Origin: Cyclobacteriaceae bacterium
GTDB taxonomy: Bacteria > Bacteroidota > Bacteroidia > Cytophagales > Cyclobacteriaceae
Length of the DNA: 64,000 nt
Direction of reading: 5' to 3'
NCBI GenBank assembly: GCA_016786495.1
Contig: JAEUUJ010000081.1
Location: forward strand, 1 to 64,000
Made by a program: the position numbers and the translations under genes. This document shows, piece by piece, positions 44,414 to 52,774 of this stretch; the stretch's first letter is position 1; each line of letters opens with the position of its first letter. The notes beneath the pieces are model-generated. The model did no database searches. It saw only the letters and a program-made list of their open reading frames with translations, and was not told the DNA's origin.

Positions 44414-44525
44414 ATGGCGCTGTAGTTTGATGAGGTGCTGCAATTCTGCGCAGCCGATCTGGAAAACCGCACTGCATAAAGACGTCTTGGCCTTTAAAGG
44501 TAACGAAAGATCAGCACGTACGAAT

Positions 44526-44539
44526 CACATCATCATGTG
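44526..44539. promoter_or_regulatory. Palindromic candidate operator (CACATnATnATGTG)
   Basis: CACATCATCATGTG has perfect five-base arms. It lies between the two type B cargo genes, 24 bases upstream of a TACCTTTA -7-like box (44495-44502, minus strand) for the gene starting at 44413, that is just upstream of where a -33 element would be. The same pattern recurs exactly at 47305-47318. Confidence 0.45.
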
Positions 44540-44542
44540 AGC

Positions 44543-47269
44543 CTAACGCCTGAGGCTAAGGTAACCCGTTCGCGTTTTCAGGCTCCCGGGGAACTCTATT
44601 TTATAATAATAGATACCCGAGGGAAGGTCCTTGCCACCGTTACTAACGCCTTTAAACACCCGGTCGGTATTGTTGTAGTTAGAAACATCAAACACAACAT
44701 CGCCCCAGCGGTTATAGATAGAAACGGTGTTCTCATTCGCATCCGGGATCACGTCAATGTATTGGATGAGTAATATCTCGTTTTTGCCGTCACCGTTTGG
44801 TGAGATGGCATTGTACACGGTGATGTCGCTGCCCGTTTCGATGACAATGTCCTGTTCGGTACAGGCACCCTCGGTATCGCACACACGTAACGTCAAAGAC
44901 TCCGTCCCTGAAAAAGGTGTTTGCCCATAATCAATAATGAGGTAACCGTTTTCAATGTAGGCTGATGCTCCGCTGCTGGGCGGAGTAATAATGCTGGCCG
45001 TAGAAAGATCAACGTTATCTTCAGCATCGGAAATGATATCGGGCAGGTAAATTGAAATCCTTCCCTGGATCGGAGCGGATTGAACGGTGGCTGCAATGGC
45101 CGGTGCACTGTTGTTACTGGTTGGCAGAAGATACTCCCCATAGCCGAATCGTTGAATGCCATTAATCGGATAAACGAAGTTTCCACCGACTAATAACTTT
45201 CCTCCCGCCACGGCTAGTGCCCGGATGGAACCTTCCCCTTGCTCAACATCTTCTAGGTCGGGTTGCCAGGCCGCGAGTTGTCCCGTAGTACCATCAAGAT
45301 GAACAAGGCCCGGTGAGAAATTACCGCCCAAGAAAATAGAATTGTTGTTGACCGCTACCGACAAAATGCCTATTTGAACAGGCTTCCAGGTGTCCGCGAC
45401 ACCCGTTACGGGATGCACCCGCCTGACGATGTCATTACCCGAAAGGTCATTACCAATAACGTACACGTAAGAGTTTGTTATCGCGGCAATACGCGGATTG
45501 AAGGCATCCGCAAAGTCATCTATTTGCGGATTCCAGGATAGTAAAGCACCGGTTGTTGCATCGAATGCCGTAAAACTATTTCGCGCTTCTCCATTTGCCG
45601 TGAATGAAAATTCACCCGCCACATAGAGGATATTATTCTGTGCCGCCATGGAGGTGACGATGTAATCACTAAGCGCAAGCGGAAAGTTAATCGTGAAGGG
45701 GAGTAAGGCTCCGGTTTCAAGGTCTAATGCGGCAAACCGATTCCTTGTTTCCCCGTTTATGGTCATCGCATTACTACCCTCATCGGCCAGATAGAGTGCA
45801 TTATCCGAAAATGCCCACCCACTAATGGGGTGGTCAATTGTGGCCAGCCAAAAAGCGTCATCGTTTTCTACTGCACCCAGATAGGTTGTACCATCGGAAA
45901 TATTCAAGTAGTAATACAGCACGCCATTCTGAAAGTGAAAATCATAGCTGGCGTAGTACTCACCCGCGGGTGGAGGCGGGATATTTTCGATCCACCCGTT
46001 TTGGCCTGTTCCTGTATCTTCATCAAGGAGGGCGATACCATTCACCGATGAGCCTAAATGCCCGATGATATATCCGCCTACGAAAATATTACCTGCATCT
46101 ACTAAAAGTGTGTTTACCTCACCATAGATTTTTTTATCGCTTGGCTCAAGAACTCCGGTTATCTTATCAACCGAAGCGAGGTGAGGTTGCTGTGCGTCAT
46201 TGACGAGCGTGAACGTGCCGCCGATAAAGAGTTTACTGCCGTCTATGCCTATTGCATTAATCTGGTCGTATCCCAAGAAGTTCGAGTTCGAGTTGCTGAA
46301 GAAAATTAGTTCAAACGGTGTTAAGGTTGACGTTGCCAGTTCAATTCTTGCCACGCGGAATCTTACCACGTTAAATACCCGATCGAACCCGCCTGCCAGG
46401 TAAAGCATGGGACCATCCAGCAGCATGGTTCTTACGCGCCCGTCAGGCCGTGGATTGAAAGCGTCCAATGCCCCGGTGGTTGCATTTACGGCAGCAAAAT
46501 GCCTGCGGCTTGGTGCAGCACCGTTTACATTGTCGAAATATCCTCCGAAATAAACTACACCCGCATGAACGAGGATGCAATTCACTTCGGCCAGTGAGTT
46601 TCCAGTCACAGTAGCATTCCAGGAAGTGGCGAGACCTGTTGTTGCATCCAGTGCTGCAATGTAGGTGCGCGCTTGTCCCCCAATGTTGGAGAAAGCCCCA
46701 CCTGCATACACCGTGCTTCCGGAAACCGTGAGCACATTAATGTATCCGTTCACATCTACCGCAGGATTCCAACTGGTGAGCGTATTGTTGGTTAGATTAA
46801 TAGCAGCTGCACTGCTGCGGGCCGTCCCGTTTACCGATTGAAAGTATCCTCCGAAATAAAGTGTGTTCCCTGATTTACTCAACGCATAGATAAATGTCGA
46901 TTCGCCTGCCGAAACGAGTTCTTCAATTGTTTTATCGGCATGGATGTGAATAATTTTGCTTTCATAGGGAGTTCCCTTATCCCGGATGGCAGCATACCAG
47001 CCTCCGGCTTCATCCGATATGGCCGTTAAAACTTCCTCGTCAATTTTTGGAAAGGTTTCATTCTCTACCAATGAGTTGCTTAGCGACATTGTACCGCCGT
47101 GATAAGCCGGACCGAACCAGTCGAACTCGCCCGCCAGGAGAACCTTGCCGTCACCAGTAGTAATATTATTTACTTTGCCATTGGTTATCCAGGAATCTTT
47201 GAGCGCGGTTTGGGCGTAACCGATGGATAGTACAAACAGAAGAATGGAGAGAAGACCGTATTTTTTCAT
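44543..47269 (-). CDS. T9SS cargo with beta-propeller repeats and type B sorting domain
   Basis: A 908-residue secreted protein with signal peptide MKKYGLLSILLFVLSIGYAQ. Most of it (about 23-713) is a series of about 45-50-residue blades with the pattern VYAGGxFxxIxGxxRxxxAALDxxTGxLxxWNP, as in delta-60/PQQ-like propellers. A cadherin-like module (about 720-810) and a type B sorting domain (YNAISPNGDGKNE, IYNRWGDVVF, LPSGIYYYKI) follow. It lies 99 bases upstream of, and in the same direction as, the next cargo gene. Two dyads precede the start: CACATAATAATGTG and a ten-base-arm inverted repeat touching the ATG. Function unknown; surface display expected. Confidence 0.87.
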   Translation of the reverse strand: MKKYGLLSILLFVLSIGYAQTALKDSWITNGKVNNITTGDGKVLLAGEFDWFGPAYHGGTMSLSNSLVENETFPKIDEEVLTAISDEAGGWYAAIRDKGTPYESKIIHIHADKTIEELVSAGESTFIYALSKSGNTLYFGGYFQSVNGTARSSAAAINLTNNTLTSWNPAVDVNGYINVLTVSGSTVYAGGAFSNIGGQARTYIAALDATTGLATSWNATVTGNSLAEVNCILVHAGVVYFGGYFDNVNGAAPSRRHFAAVNATTGALDAFNPRPDGRVRTMLLDGPMLYLAGGFDRVFNVVRFRVARIELATSTLTPFELIFFSNSNSNFLGYDQINAIGIDGSKLFIGGTFTLVNDAQQPHLASVDKITGVLEPSDKKIYGEVNTLLVDAGNIFVGGYIIGHLGSSVNGIALLDEDTGTGQNGWIENIPPPPAGEYYASYDFHFQNGVLYYYLNISDGTTYLGAVENDDAFWLATIDHPISGWAFSDNALYLADEGSNAMTINGETRNRFAALDLETGALLPFTINFPLALSDYIVTSMAAQNNILYVAGEFSFTANGEARNSFTAFDATTGALLSWNPQIDDFADAFNPRIAAITNSYVYVIGNDLSGNDIVRRVHPVTGVADTWKPVQIGILSVAVNNNSIFLGGNFSPGLVHLDGTTGQLAAWQPDLEDVEQGEGSIRALAVAGGKLLVGGNFVYPINGIQRFGYGEYLLPTSNNSAPAIAATVQSAPIQGRISIYLPDIISDAEDNVDLSTASIITPPSSGASAYIENGYLIIDYGQTPFSGTESLTLRVCDTEGACTEQDIVIETGSDITVYNAISPNGDGKNEILLIQYIDVIPDANENTVSIYNRWGDVVFDVSNYNNTDRVFKGVSNGGKDLPSGIYYYKIEFPGSLKTRTGYLSLRR

Positions 47270-47270
47270 G

Positions 47271-47292
47271 TTCAAATCTGGACAGATTTGAA
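47271..47292 (-). promoter_or_regulatory. Ten-base inverted repeat directly before the start codon
   Basis: TTCAAATCTG-GA-CAGATTTGAA has perfect ten-base arms and ends one base before the ATG at 47269. As RNA it would form a hairpin covering the ribosome-binding region; as DNA it could be an operator. Confidence 0.5.
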
Positions 47293-47304
47293 GTTTCCTG
47301 AAAT

Positions 47305-47318
47305 CACATAATAATGTG
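47305..47318. promoter_or_regulatory. Palindromic candidate operator (CACATnATnATGTG)
   Basis: CACATAATAATGTG lies 36 bases upstream of the ATG at 47269, in the 198-base gap between the cargo gene and the response regulator gene. It is the second exact copy of the pattern at 44526-44539. Confidence 0.45.
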
Positions 47319-47467
47319 AGTTTCTTGCTGGTGCATTTGAATGTCTTTTTTGAAAAAGAAAATCTTCCTGTTAATTCGAAATTTTATCAAACCGATGATG
47401 CATCAGATGGATACGCCAACAACGAAGTTGTGAGATCGCCGGCATCGTTAAAATGAAAATGTACCAG

Positions 47468-48097
47468 CTATACTAATTTTTCGTGAATAGCTTTACTCAC
47501 TGCCTCCGTCTGCGAATGCACCTGAAGCTTCTCGTAGATTTTTTTGATGTGCGTGCGCACGGTGTCAATGCTGATCGCAAATTCCGCAGCAATTAATTTA
47601 TAGCTGTTGCCTTTGCTAAGAGAGGTTAGAATTTCCTTTTCACGCGCGGTAAGTTGATATGGATTTTCGGTAGCGGGTTTGTGCATGGAGGCTAATACCA
47701 TTCGGGCAATGCTGGGCGACATCGGTGCTCCGCCTTCCATCACTTCATCAATCGCATCAAAAAGTTTTGTGGAGATGTGTTTCTTCAGCAAATACCCTGA
47801 TGCCCCCGCCTGTAAGGCTTCGAATACGTGAACGTTGTCGTCAAAAACCGTCAGCATGATGATGGGCACCTGGTTGTTAACCCGTCTTATTTTTTGAACC
47901 GCCTCAATGCCGCTCATGCCCGGCATGTCGATGTCCATCAAAATCAGATCGGGTTTATACGCCCTGAGTTCGGCTTCCACGTTCAGCACGTTTTCGAACG
48001 CTGCCTCCAGTATGAGACCCGGATTGGCTTGAATCATCACGCCCACGCTTTCGCGGAGCAGGGCGTTATCTTCATAAATGAGTACCGATAATTTCAT
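47468..48097 (-). CDS. NarL/FixJ-family response regulator
   Basis: A 209-residue regulator with a receiver domain (1-118; IYEDN pocket, phospho-acceptor Asp55 in LILMDIDMPG, switch Thr in MLTVFD, Lys in YLLKKHIS) and a LuxR-type helix-turn-helix (about 143-203; TAREKEILTSLSKGNSYKLIAAEFAISIDTVRTHIKKIYEKL). It is encoded just after the TPR-containing histidine kinase, its evident partner. The start is the ATG at 48097, not the TTG two codons upstream. An exact TATTTTTG box in the short intergenic gap may give it its own promoter. The T9SS cargo genes downstream are plausible targets. Confidence 0.95.
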   Translation of the reverse strand: MKLSVLIYEDNALLRESVGVMIQANPGLILEAAFENVLNVEAELRAYKPDLILMDIDMPGMSGIEAVQKIRRVNNQVPIIMLTVFDDNVHVFEALQAGASGYLLKKHISTKLFDAIDEVMEGGAPMSPSIARMVLASMHKPATENPYQLTAREKEILTSLSKGNSYKLIAAEFAISIDTVRTHIKKIYEKLQVHSQTEAVSKAIHEKLV

Positions 48098-48139
48098 AGC
48101 CAAAACAGACTGTTACAAAACTGCGGATTTGAAGTCAAT

Positions 48140-48147
48140 CAAAAATA
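48140..48147 (-). promoter_or_regulatory. -7 promoter box of the response regulator gene
   Basis: TATTTTTG exactly matches TAnnTTTG on the minus strand, 42 bases before the ATG at 48097 and just after the kinase stop codon. Confidence 0.4.
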
Positions 48148-48149
48148 CC

Positions 48150-48165
48150 CCGATCATGTGATCGG
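48150..48165. promoter_or_regulatory. Palindrome spanning the kinase stop codon
   Basis: CCGATCA-TG-TGATCGG has perfect seven-base arms and contains the kinase stop codon (48154-48156). It lies directly upstream of the regulator's TATTTTTG box. It shares ATCATGTG with the candidate operator at 44526, so an autoregulatory site is possible; a weak terminator is the alternative. Confidence 0.35.
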
Positions 48166-50160
48166 AATCGAAAGTGAAATGGCCGTACCGGTTCCGGCCG
48201 AAGATTTAAGCTCAAGCTTGCCCCGAAGACTGGTGGCCCGTGCTTTCATGTTCCGTAAGCCGTTGCCGGAAGAAATAACCTCCGCATCAAAGCCTTTTCC
48301 GTTGTCCTGAATAGCCACTTCCAGGGTATCGGCCTGTTTGTTAAAATGAATGGTTATGATACTGGCGCCACTGTACTTGGCGGCATTGTTAACGGCTTCT
48401 TTAAAGATCAGCAATAGATTTTTGCGGGTAGCGGCATCGAGCGTTACCGCGTGAAGGTTTTCTTCACCCGTAAAGGTGTAGCCAATATCCAACGGGTCCA
48501 GAATCTCCGCGGCAAACTCTTTCATTTTGCTGATAACCTGTTCCGGTGAATCGTTGTTGGGATTGATCGACCACACAATGTCCGACATACTTTCCATCAT
48601 GCTGGAAGAATGCTGCGCAATCCGCTGGAAATTTGACGAACTGCCGTTGGCATCTTTCAATGCCATCTGACTGATGATGTTAATGCTTGACAAGGTTGAG
48701 CCGATGTCGTCATGCAAATCGCGCGCGATGGTATTCCGCATTCGTTCCAGTTCTACCAGCCTGCGCGTTTTATTCAGAACCCGGTAACGATTAATCAGCA
48801 GCACACTGATCACGATCACAGAGATCAATGCAACGACAATGATCGTTGTGTTGGCACGCTGCCGGCTGATTTCTGCTTTTTGCAGTTCCTGGTCTTTCTT
48901 AAGCAGTTCAATCTCTTTTTCCTTCTGATCGTTTTTGAACTGCTCTTCCATGGTTCTTAACTGTACCAGCACAGCACTGCCTTCCAGGCTGTCAGTCAGC
49001 GCTTCATGTTTTTTGAGGTACTCAAAGGCTTTTTCGTAATCCTTGTTGAGGGCATAGTATTCACTGAGCCGGTTGTACTCGAGGGCGAGTCCACTTTTGT
49101 CGCCCGACACAATAAATGTGTTAAGGTTATTCAGGTATGCTGTCTCCGTTTGTTTTTTCTTTTGTTCCTCCATGTCAATCCCCATCAGGGCAGACTTCAA
49201 TCGCGTGGATAGCGTACTGTCTCCGAACTGACGCGCACGCGCGAGTCCATCACTAAAAACTTTTCGTGCTTCTGCCGGGTCAGGCTTGCGCATGTAGTTC
49301 ATGCCCATCTGGTGCAGCGTAATAATTTCGTCACCGGCAAGTTTCATTTCACGCGCCATCGCCAAACTCTTCAGGTAGTATTGGTGGGCGGTCTCGAACT
49401 GGTTTCGGTCCTTGGCAACGTTTCCCAAACCCTGCCAGGTGGTGATCAATCCGCGCCTGTCGCCAAGATCTGTTTTCATCGCCAGCGAGCGGTGCAAATA
49501 TTCTTCTGACTTGCTGAGTTGTTTGAGAAAATAATAGTCTGTGGCAAGACCGTGGAGGCAAAACGACTGCCCGCGTTTGTTTCCGAGCTTTTCAAATATG
49601 GTCAACGCCTGTAAATGATACTTCATCGCATTCCGGTAATCTGCCATTTGTGAATACGTGTTGCCGATGTTCAGCAGGGTGCCAGCCTTGTTCTCGTCTT
49701 CCTTGGTCGCCAGCTTCAGGTTTTCAAGAAAGTAGGGCATTGCGCGTTGATACTCGCCCTGTGCTTTGTAAAAAAGTCCGGCTGTTTGGTTGTAGTTCTT
49801 TGGGATCCGGAAGTCTTCCGCATGTGCTTTGGCTAATTTCTCCAATTGTCCGAGGTAATGTAATGCGCTGTCGGTTTGGGTGCCTGATTGAAACATCGAA
49901 ACCATATAACCATAGCCTGCGCACATTCCATACGGATAGTTGAGTTGGCTGGAGGTTCTGACTACCTGTTGGGCATACAAACGTGCCTGGGAAACATCTT
50001 TTCTTAGAAACTCATTGGTGAGTCCGAGCAACGCTTTTACCTCCAGGGTATCGTGCCGGTTCAGGGCCACAATTTGCCGGAGGCTATCGATCATCCGGGT
50101 TTGGCCGTATCCGGAAATACCGAAAGCCAGCAAGGCGACTATGGGTATGGCTCGTTTCAG
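48154..50160 (-). CDS. TPR-containing sensor histidine kinase (HisKA_3 type)
   Basis: A sensor of about 668 residues. A signal-peptide-like N-terminus (KRAIPIVALLAFGISGYGQ) precedes a periplasmic region of tetratricopeptide repeats (about 25-400; NIGNTYSQMADYRNAMKYHLQAL is typical), a coiled coil, a transmembrane helix (about 440-460, TTIIVVALISVIVISVLLI), HisKA_3 with phospho-acceptor His483 in IARDLHDDIGSTLSSI, and a HATPase domain with DNGKGFDAE. No ATG exists in frame before the signal peptide: CTG at 50160 gives the complete peptide, TTG at 50133 a shortened one. The partner regulator follows 56 bases downstream. The TPR region may sense a protein or peptide. Confidence 0.88.
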   Translation of the reverse strand: MKRAIPIVALLAFGISGYGQTRMIDSLRQIVALNRHDTLEVKALLGLTNEFLRKDVSQARLYAQQVVRTSSQLNYPYGMCAGYGYMVSMFQSGTQTDSALHYLGQLEKLAKAHAEDFRIPKNYNQTAGLFYKAQGEYQRAMPYFLENLKLATKEDENKAGTLLNIGNTYSQMADYRNAMKYHLQALTIFEKLGNKRGQSFCLHGLATDYYFLKQLSKSEEYLHRSLAMKTDLGDRRGLITTWQGLGNVAKDRNQFETAHQYYLKSLAMAREMKLAGDEIITLHQMGMNYMRKPDPAEARKVFSDGLARARQFGDSTLSTRLKSALMGIDMEEQKKKQTETAYLNNLNTFIVSGDKSGLALEYNRLSEYYALNKDYEKAFEYLKKHEALTDSLEGSAVLVQLRTMEEQFKNDQKEKEIELLKKDQELQKAEISRQRANTTIIVVALISVIVISVLLINRYRVLNKTRRLVELERMRNTIARDLHDDIGSTLSSINIISQMALKDANGSSSNFQRIAQHSSSMMESMSDIVWSINPNNDSPEQVISKMKEFAAEILDPLDIGYTFTGEENLHAVTLDAATRKNLLLIFKEAVNNAAKYSGASIITIHFNKQADTLEVAIQDNGKGFDAEVISSGNGLRNMKARATSLRGKLELKSSAGTGTAISLSIPIT

Positions 50161-50244
50161 GGGTGCAGGATTTTGATCAAGTTACTAATAAAATTGACGT
50201 CCCCGCAGCGGTGCTCCCACTGTCGCGGGTTGCCAAATTTTGCT

Positions 50245-50252
50245 TAGCTTTG
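50245..50252 (+). promoter_or_regulatory. -7 promoter box of ftsK
   Basis: TAGCTTTG exactly matches TAnnTTTG, 16 bases upstream of the ftsK ATG, in the 108-base divergent gap from the kinase gene. No well-spaced TTTG -33 box was seen. Confidence 0.45.
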
Positions 50253-50268
50253 AATACTTTTTAAACTA

Positions 50269-52722
50269 ATGGCGGAAAACACTTTTAAAACCAACACCTT
50301 CAAGAAGCCTGAAAAAGAAAAGAAGGGAAAAAGCTCAAAGTCGAAAGGAAAATTTAACTGGTCACTCGATTTCCTGAAAGACCCCCGTTTTGTGCTCGCA
50401 ACCGGGTTTGTGCTGATCATCTCTTCCATTTTTCTTTTCGTATCCTTTGTGTCGTTCCTGTTTACCTGGAGTGCCGACATGAGCATTATTGTGCCAAACG
50501 GCGACTCGGGCGTACTGGAAGAAGCAAAGGAAGTTCAAAACTGGATGCGCTACCTCGGTGCATGGAGTTCACACCATATTATATACAATGGCTTCGGCAT
50601 CGGGTCGTTTTCTATCCCGGTACTGCTGTTTATCATCGGATTTAAACTTGCCTTTAAGCGCACACTGCTACCGATTTTCCAGGTTACTGTATTCTCGGTG
50701 TTTGCAGCACTGTGGCTTGGCTTGCTCTTTGGATTTTTAACGCTTAATGTAGAAGGTGAAACCGAATGGAGTTACCTGGCGGGAAAAGTTGGCTTCACAC
50801 TCGCGCAGTTAAGTTATAACATGCTGGGCTGGGGTACATTCCTGTTACTGGTATTGTCGCTGTTCATCTTTATCATTTTCTTCTTCAACGTTACAGCGAT
50901 CAATGCATTTCAAAGCATCAAAGATCCGAAGCCCATGGGTAACGATGCCATCCTGGCTACACCCGAAGCTCCCGCAGAATACACCGATGATAAAGACAAG
51001 TGGGTAAAAGAAGAAAAGACTGCAGTAACGGAACCAATCGTACTGGTTGCGCCACCCGAAGTAAAACCTCCGGTTAACGAAGTGAAGCTTGATCTCGAGA
51101 AGCCGGTCGAAACCAAAAAAGACAATAAGCCCGAGCCGGCCTTTACGATCGAGGAGCCAACCGAAACGGAAGAACTGGCCGAAAAACTTGTGGAAGAGAA
51201 AGGATTGTACGATCCTACGCTCGACCTGAGCAGCTACAAATTCCCGCCTCTTGAATTGCTCAACGAGTATGAAGTCGGCAAAGTACAGGTAACGCAGGAA
51301 GAGTTAAATGCCAACAAGGATAAAATTCTGGCCACGCTTACCAACTTCAAAATTGGTATCACGAGCATTAAGGCAACCATCGGCCCGACTGTAACGCTGT
51401 ATGAAATTGTGCCGGATGCGGGTATTAAAATTTCCAGAATCAAAAATCTGGAAGATGATATCGCGCTGAGCCTGGCTGCATTGGGTATTCGTATCATTGC
51501 ACCCATTCCGGGAAAAGGAACCATCGGTATCGAAGTTCCGAATAAGAACCGCGAAATGGTGAGCATCCGTTCGGTATTGTCTTCACCCGGGTTTGTTAAG
51601 ACAGATAAGGAACTTCCGATTGCGATCGGAAAAACAATTTCAAACGAAGTACTCGTAATCGACCTGGCCAAAATGCCACACTTGCTGGTAGCCGGTGCAA
51701 CCGGTCAGGGTAAGTCGGTGGGCTTGAACGTAATTCTGGCATCGCTCTTATATAAACGCCATCCATCGCAGCTTAAGTTCGTGCTGGTCGATCCGAAGAA
51801 AGTGGAAATGTCGCTGTTCAGTAAAATTGAACGCCACTATCTCGCCAAACTGCCGAACAGTGAAGAAGCGATTATTACCGATACCAAGAAAGTTGTGCAT
51901 ACGCTCAACTCACTGTGCATTGAAATGGAAAACCGGTATGAGATTCTGAAAGATGCCGGTGCACGTAACCTGAAAGAGTACAATGCCAAGTTTGTTGGCC
52001 GTAAGCTGAACCCCAAAGAAGGTCACCGATTTTTACCGTATATCGTGTTGGTGATTGACGAGCTTGCCGACTTGATGATGACGGCCGGCAAGGAAGTAGA
52101 AACACCGATCGCCCGGTTGGCGCAGCTTGCGCGTGCAATTGGTATTCACCTGGTGGTCGCCACGCAGCGTCCTTCAGTAAACGTTATTACCGGTGTGATC
52201 AAGGCAAACTTCCCGGCTCGTCTGTCGTTCCGCGTAACGTCGAAAGTCGACTCGCGCACAATTCTCGATGCGGGAGGTGCCGATCAGTTGGTGGGGCAGG
52301 GCGACATGCTCCTGTCGTCAGGATCAGATGTTATCCGGATTCAATGTCCGTTTGTTGATACACCTGAAATCGAAAAGGTCTGTGATTTTATTGGCGCGCA
52401 GCGCGGCTATGATTCAGCCTATCTGCTTCCGGAATTTGAGGGTGAAGACGAAAGCGGTGCTGCATCGGTTGATTTGGCCGAACGCGATGCCTTATTCGAG
52501 GAGGCTGCCCAGCTCATCGTTAACCATCAGCAGGGAAGCACGTCACTCCTTCAGCGCAAACTGAAATTGGGTTATAACCGGGCAGGTCGTTTGATCGACC
52601 AGCTTGAGGCCGCGGGTATCGTGGGGCCGTTTGAGGGCAGCAAAGCCCGCGAAGTTTTAATCAAAGATCAGCTCAGTTTGGAACAATTATTGAATAGTTT
52701 GAAGGAAAAACACGGTCAGTAG
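50269..52722 (+). CDS. ftsK: DNA translocase FtsK
   Basis: An 817-residue DNA translocase of the FtsK/SpoIIIE family that pumps chromosome termini through the division septum and activates Xer recombination. It has four N-terminal transmembrane segments (within about 40-215), a charged linker (about 225-320), the motor domain with Walker A GATGQGKSV (from about 476) and Walker B YIVLVIDELADLMM, and a C-terminal gamma winged helix (LLQRKLKLGYNRAGRLIDQLEAAGIVGP) that reads KOPS-type DNA sequences. The linker is far shorter than in E. coli FtsK, as usual in this phylum. It is followed by a LolA-like gene and pyrF in the same direction. Confidence 0.97.
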   Translation: MAENTFKTNTFKKPEKEKKGKSSKSKGKFNWSLDFLKDPRFVLATGFVLIISSIFLFVSFVSFLFTWSADMSIIVPNGDSGVLEEAKEVQNWMRYLGAWSSHHIIYNGFGIGSFSIPVLLFIIGFKLAFKRTLLPIFQVTVFSVFAALWLGLLFGFLTLNVEGETEWSYLAGKVGFTLAQLSYNMLGWGTFLLLVLSLFIFIIFFFNVTAINAFQSIKDPKPMGNDAILATPEAPAEYTDDKDKWVKEEKTAVTEPIVLVAPPEVKPPVNEVKLDLEKPVETKKDNKPEPAFTIEEPTETEELAEKLVEEKGLYDPTLDLSSYKFPPLELLNEYEVGKVQVTQEELNANKDKILATLTNFKIGITSIKATIGPTVTLYEIVPDAGIKISRIKNLEDDIALSLAALGIRIIAPIPGKGTIGIEVPNKNREMVSIRSVLSSPGFVKTDKELPIAIGKTISNEVLVIDLAKMPHLLVAGATGQGKSVGLNVILASLLYKRHPSQLKFVLVDPKKVEMSLFSKIERHYLAKLPNSEEAIITDTKKVVHTLNSLCIEMENRYEILKDAGARNLKEYNAKFVGRKLNPKEGHRFLPYIVLVIDELADLMMTAGKEVETPIARLAQLARAIGIHLVVATQRPSVNVITGVIKANFPARLSFRVTSKVDSRTILDAGGADQLVGQGDMLLSSGSDVIRIQCPFVDTPEIEKVCDFIGAQRGYDSAYLLPEFEGEDESGAASVDLAERDALFEEAAQLIVNHQQGSTSLLQRKLKLGYNRAGRLIDQLEAAGIVGPFEGSKAREVLIKDQLSLEQLLNSLKEKHGQ

Positions 52723-52724
52723 GC

Positions 52725-52733
52725 TATTTTTGC
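52725..52733 (+). promoter_or_regulatory. -7 promoter box of the LolA-like gene
   Basis: TATTTTTGC exactly matches TAnnTTTGC, just after the ftsK stop codon and 41 bases before the ATG at 52775. A TTTG at 52698-52701, 23 bases upstream, is a possible -33 element. Confidence 0.5.
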
Positions 52734-52774
52734 CACCGGTTTTAATCAATCTTCCACTAACGGCAGTTTCCCTG

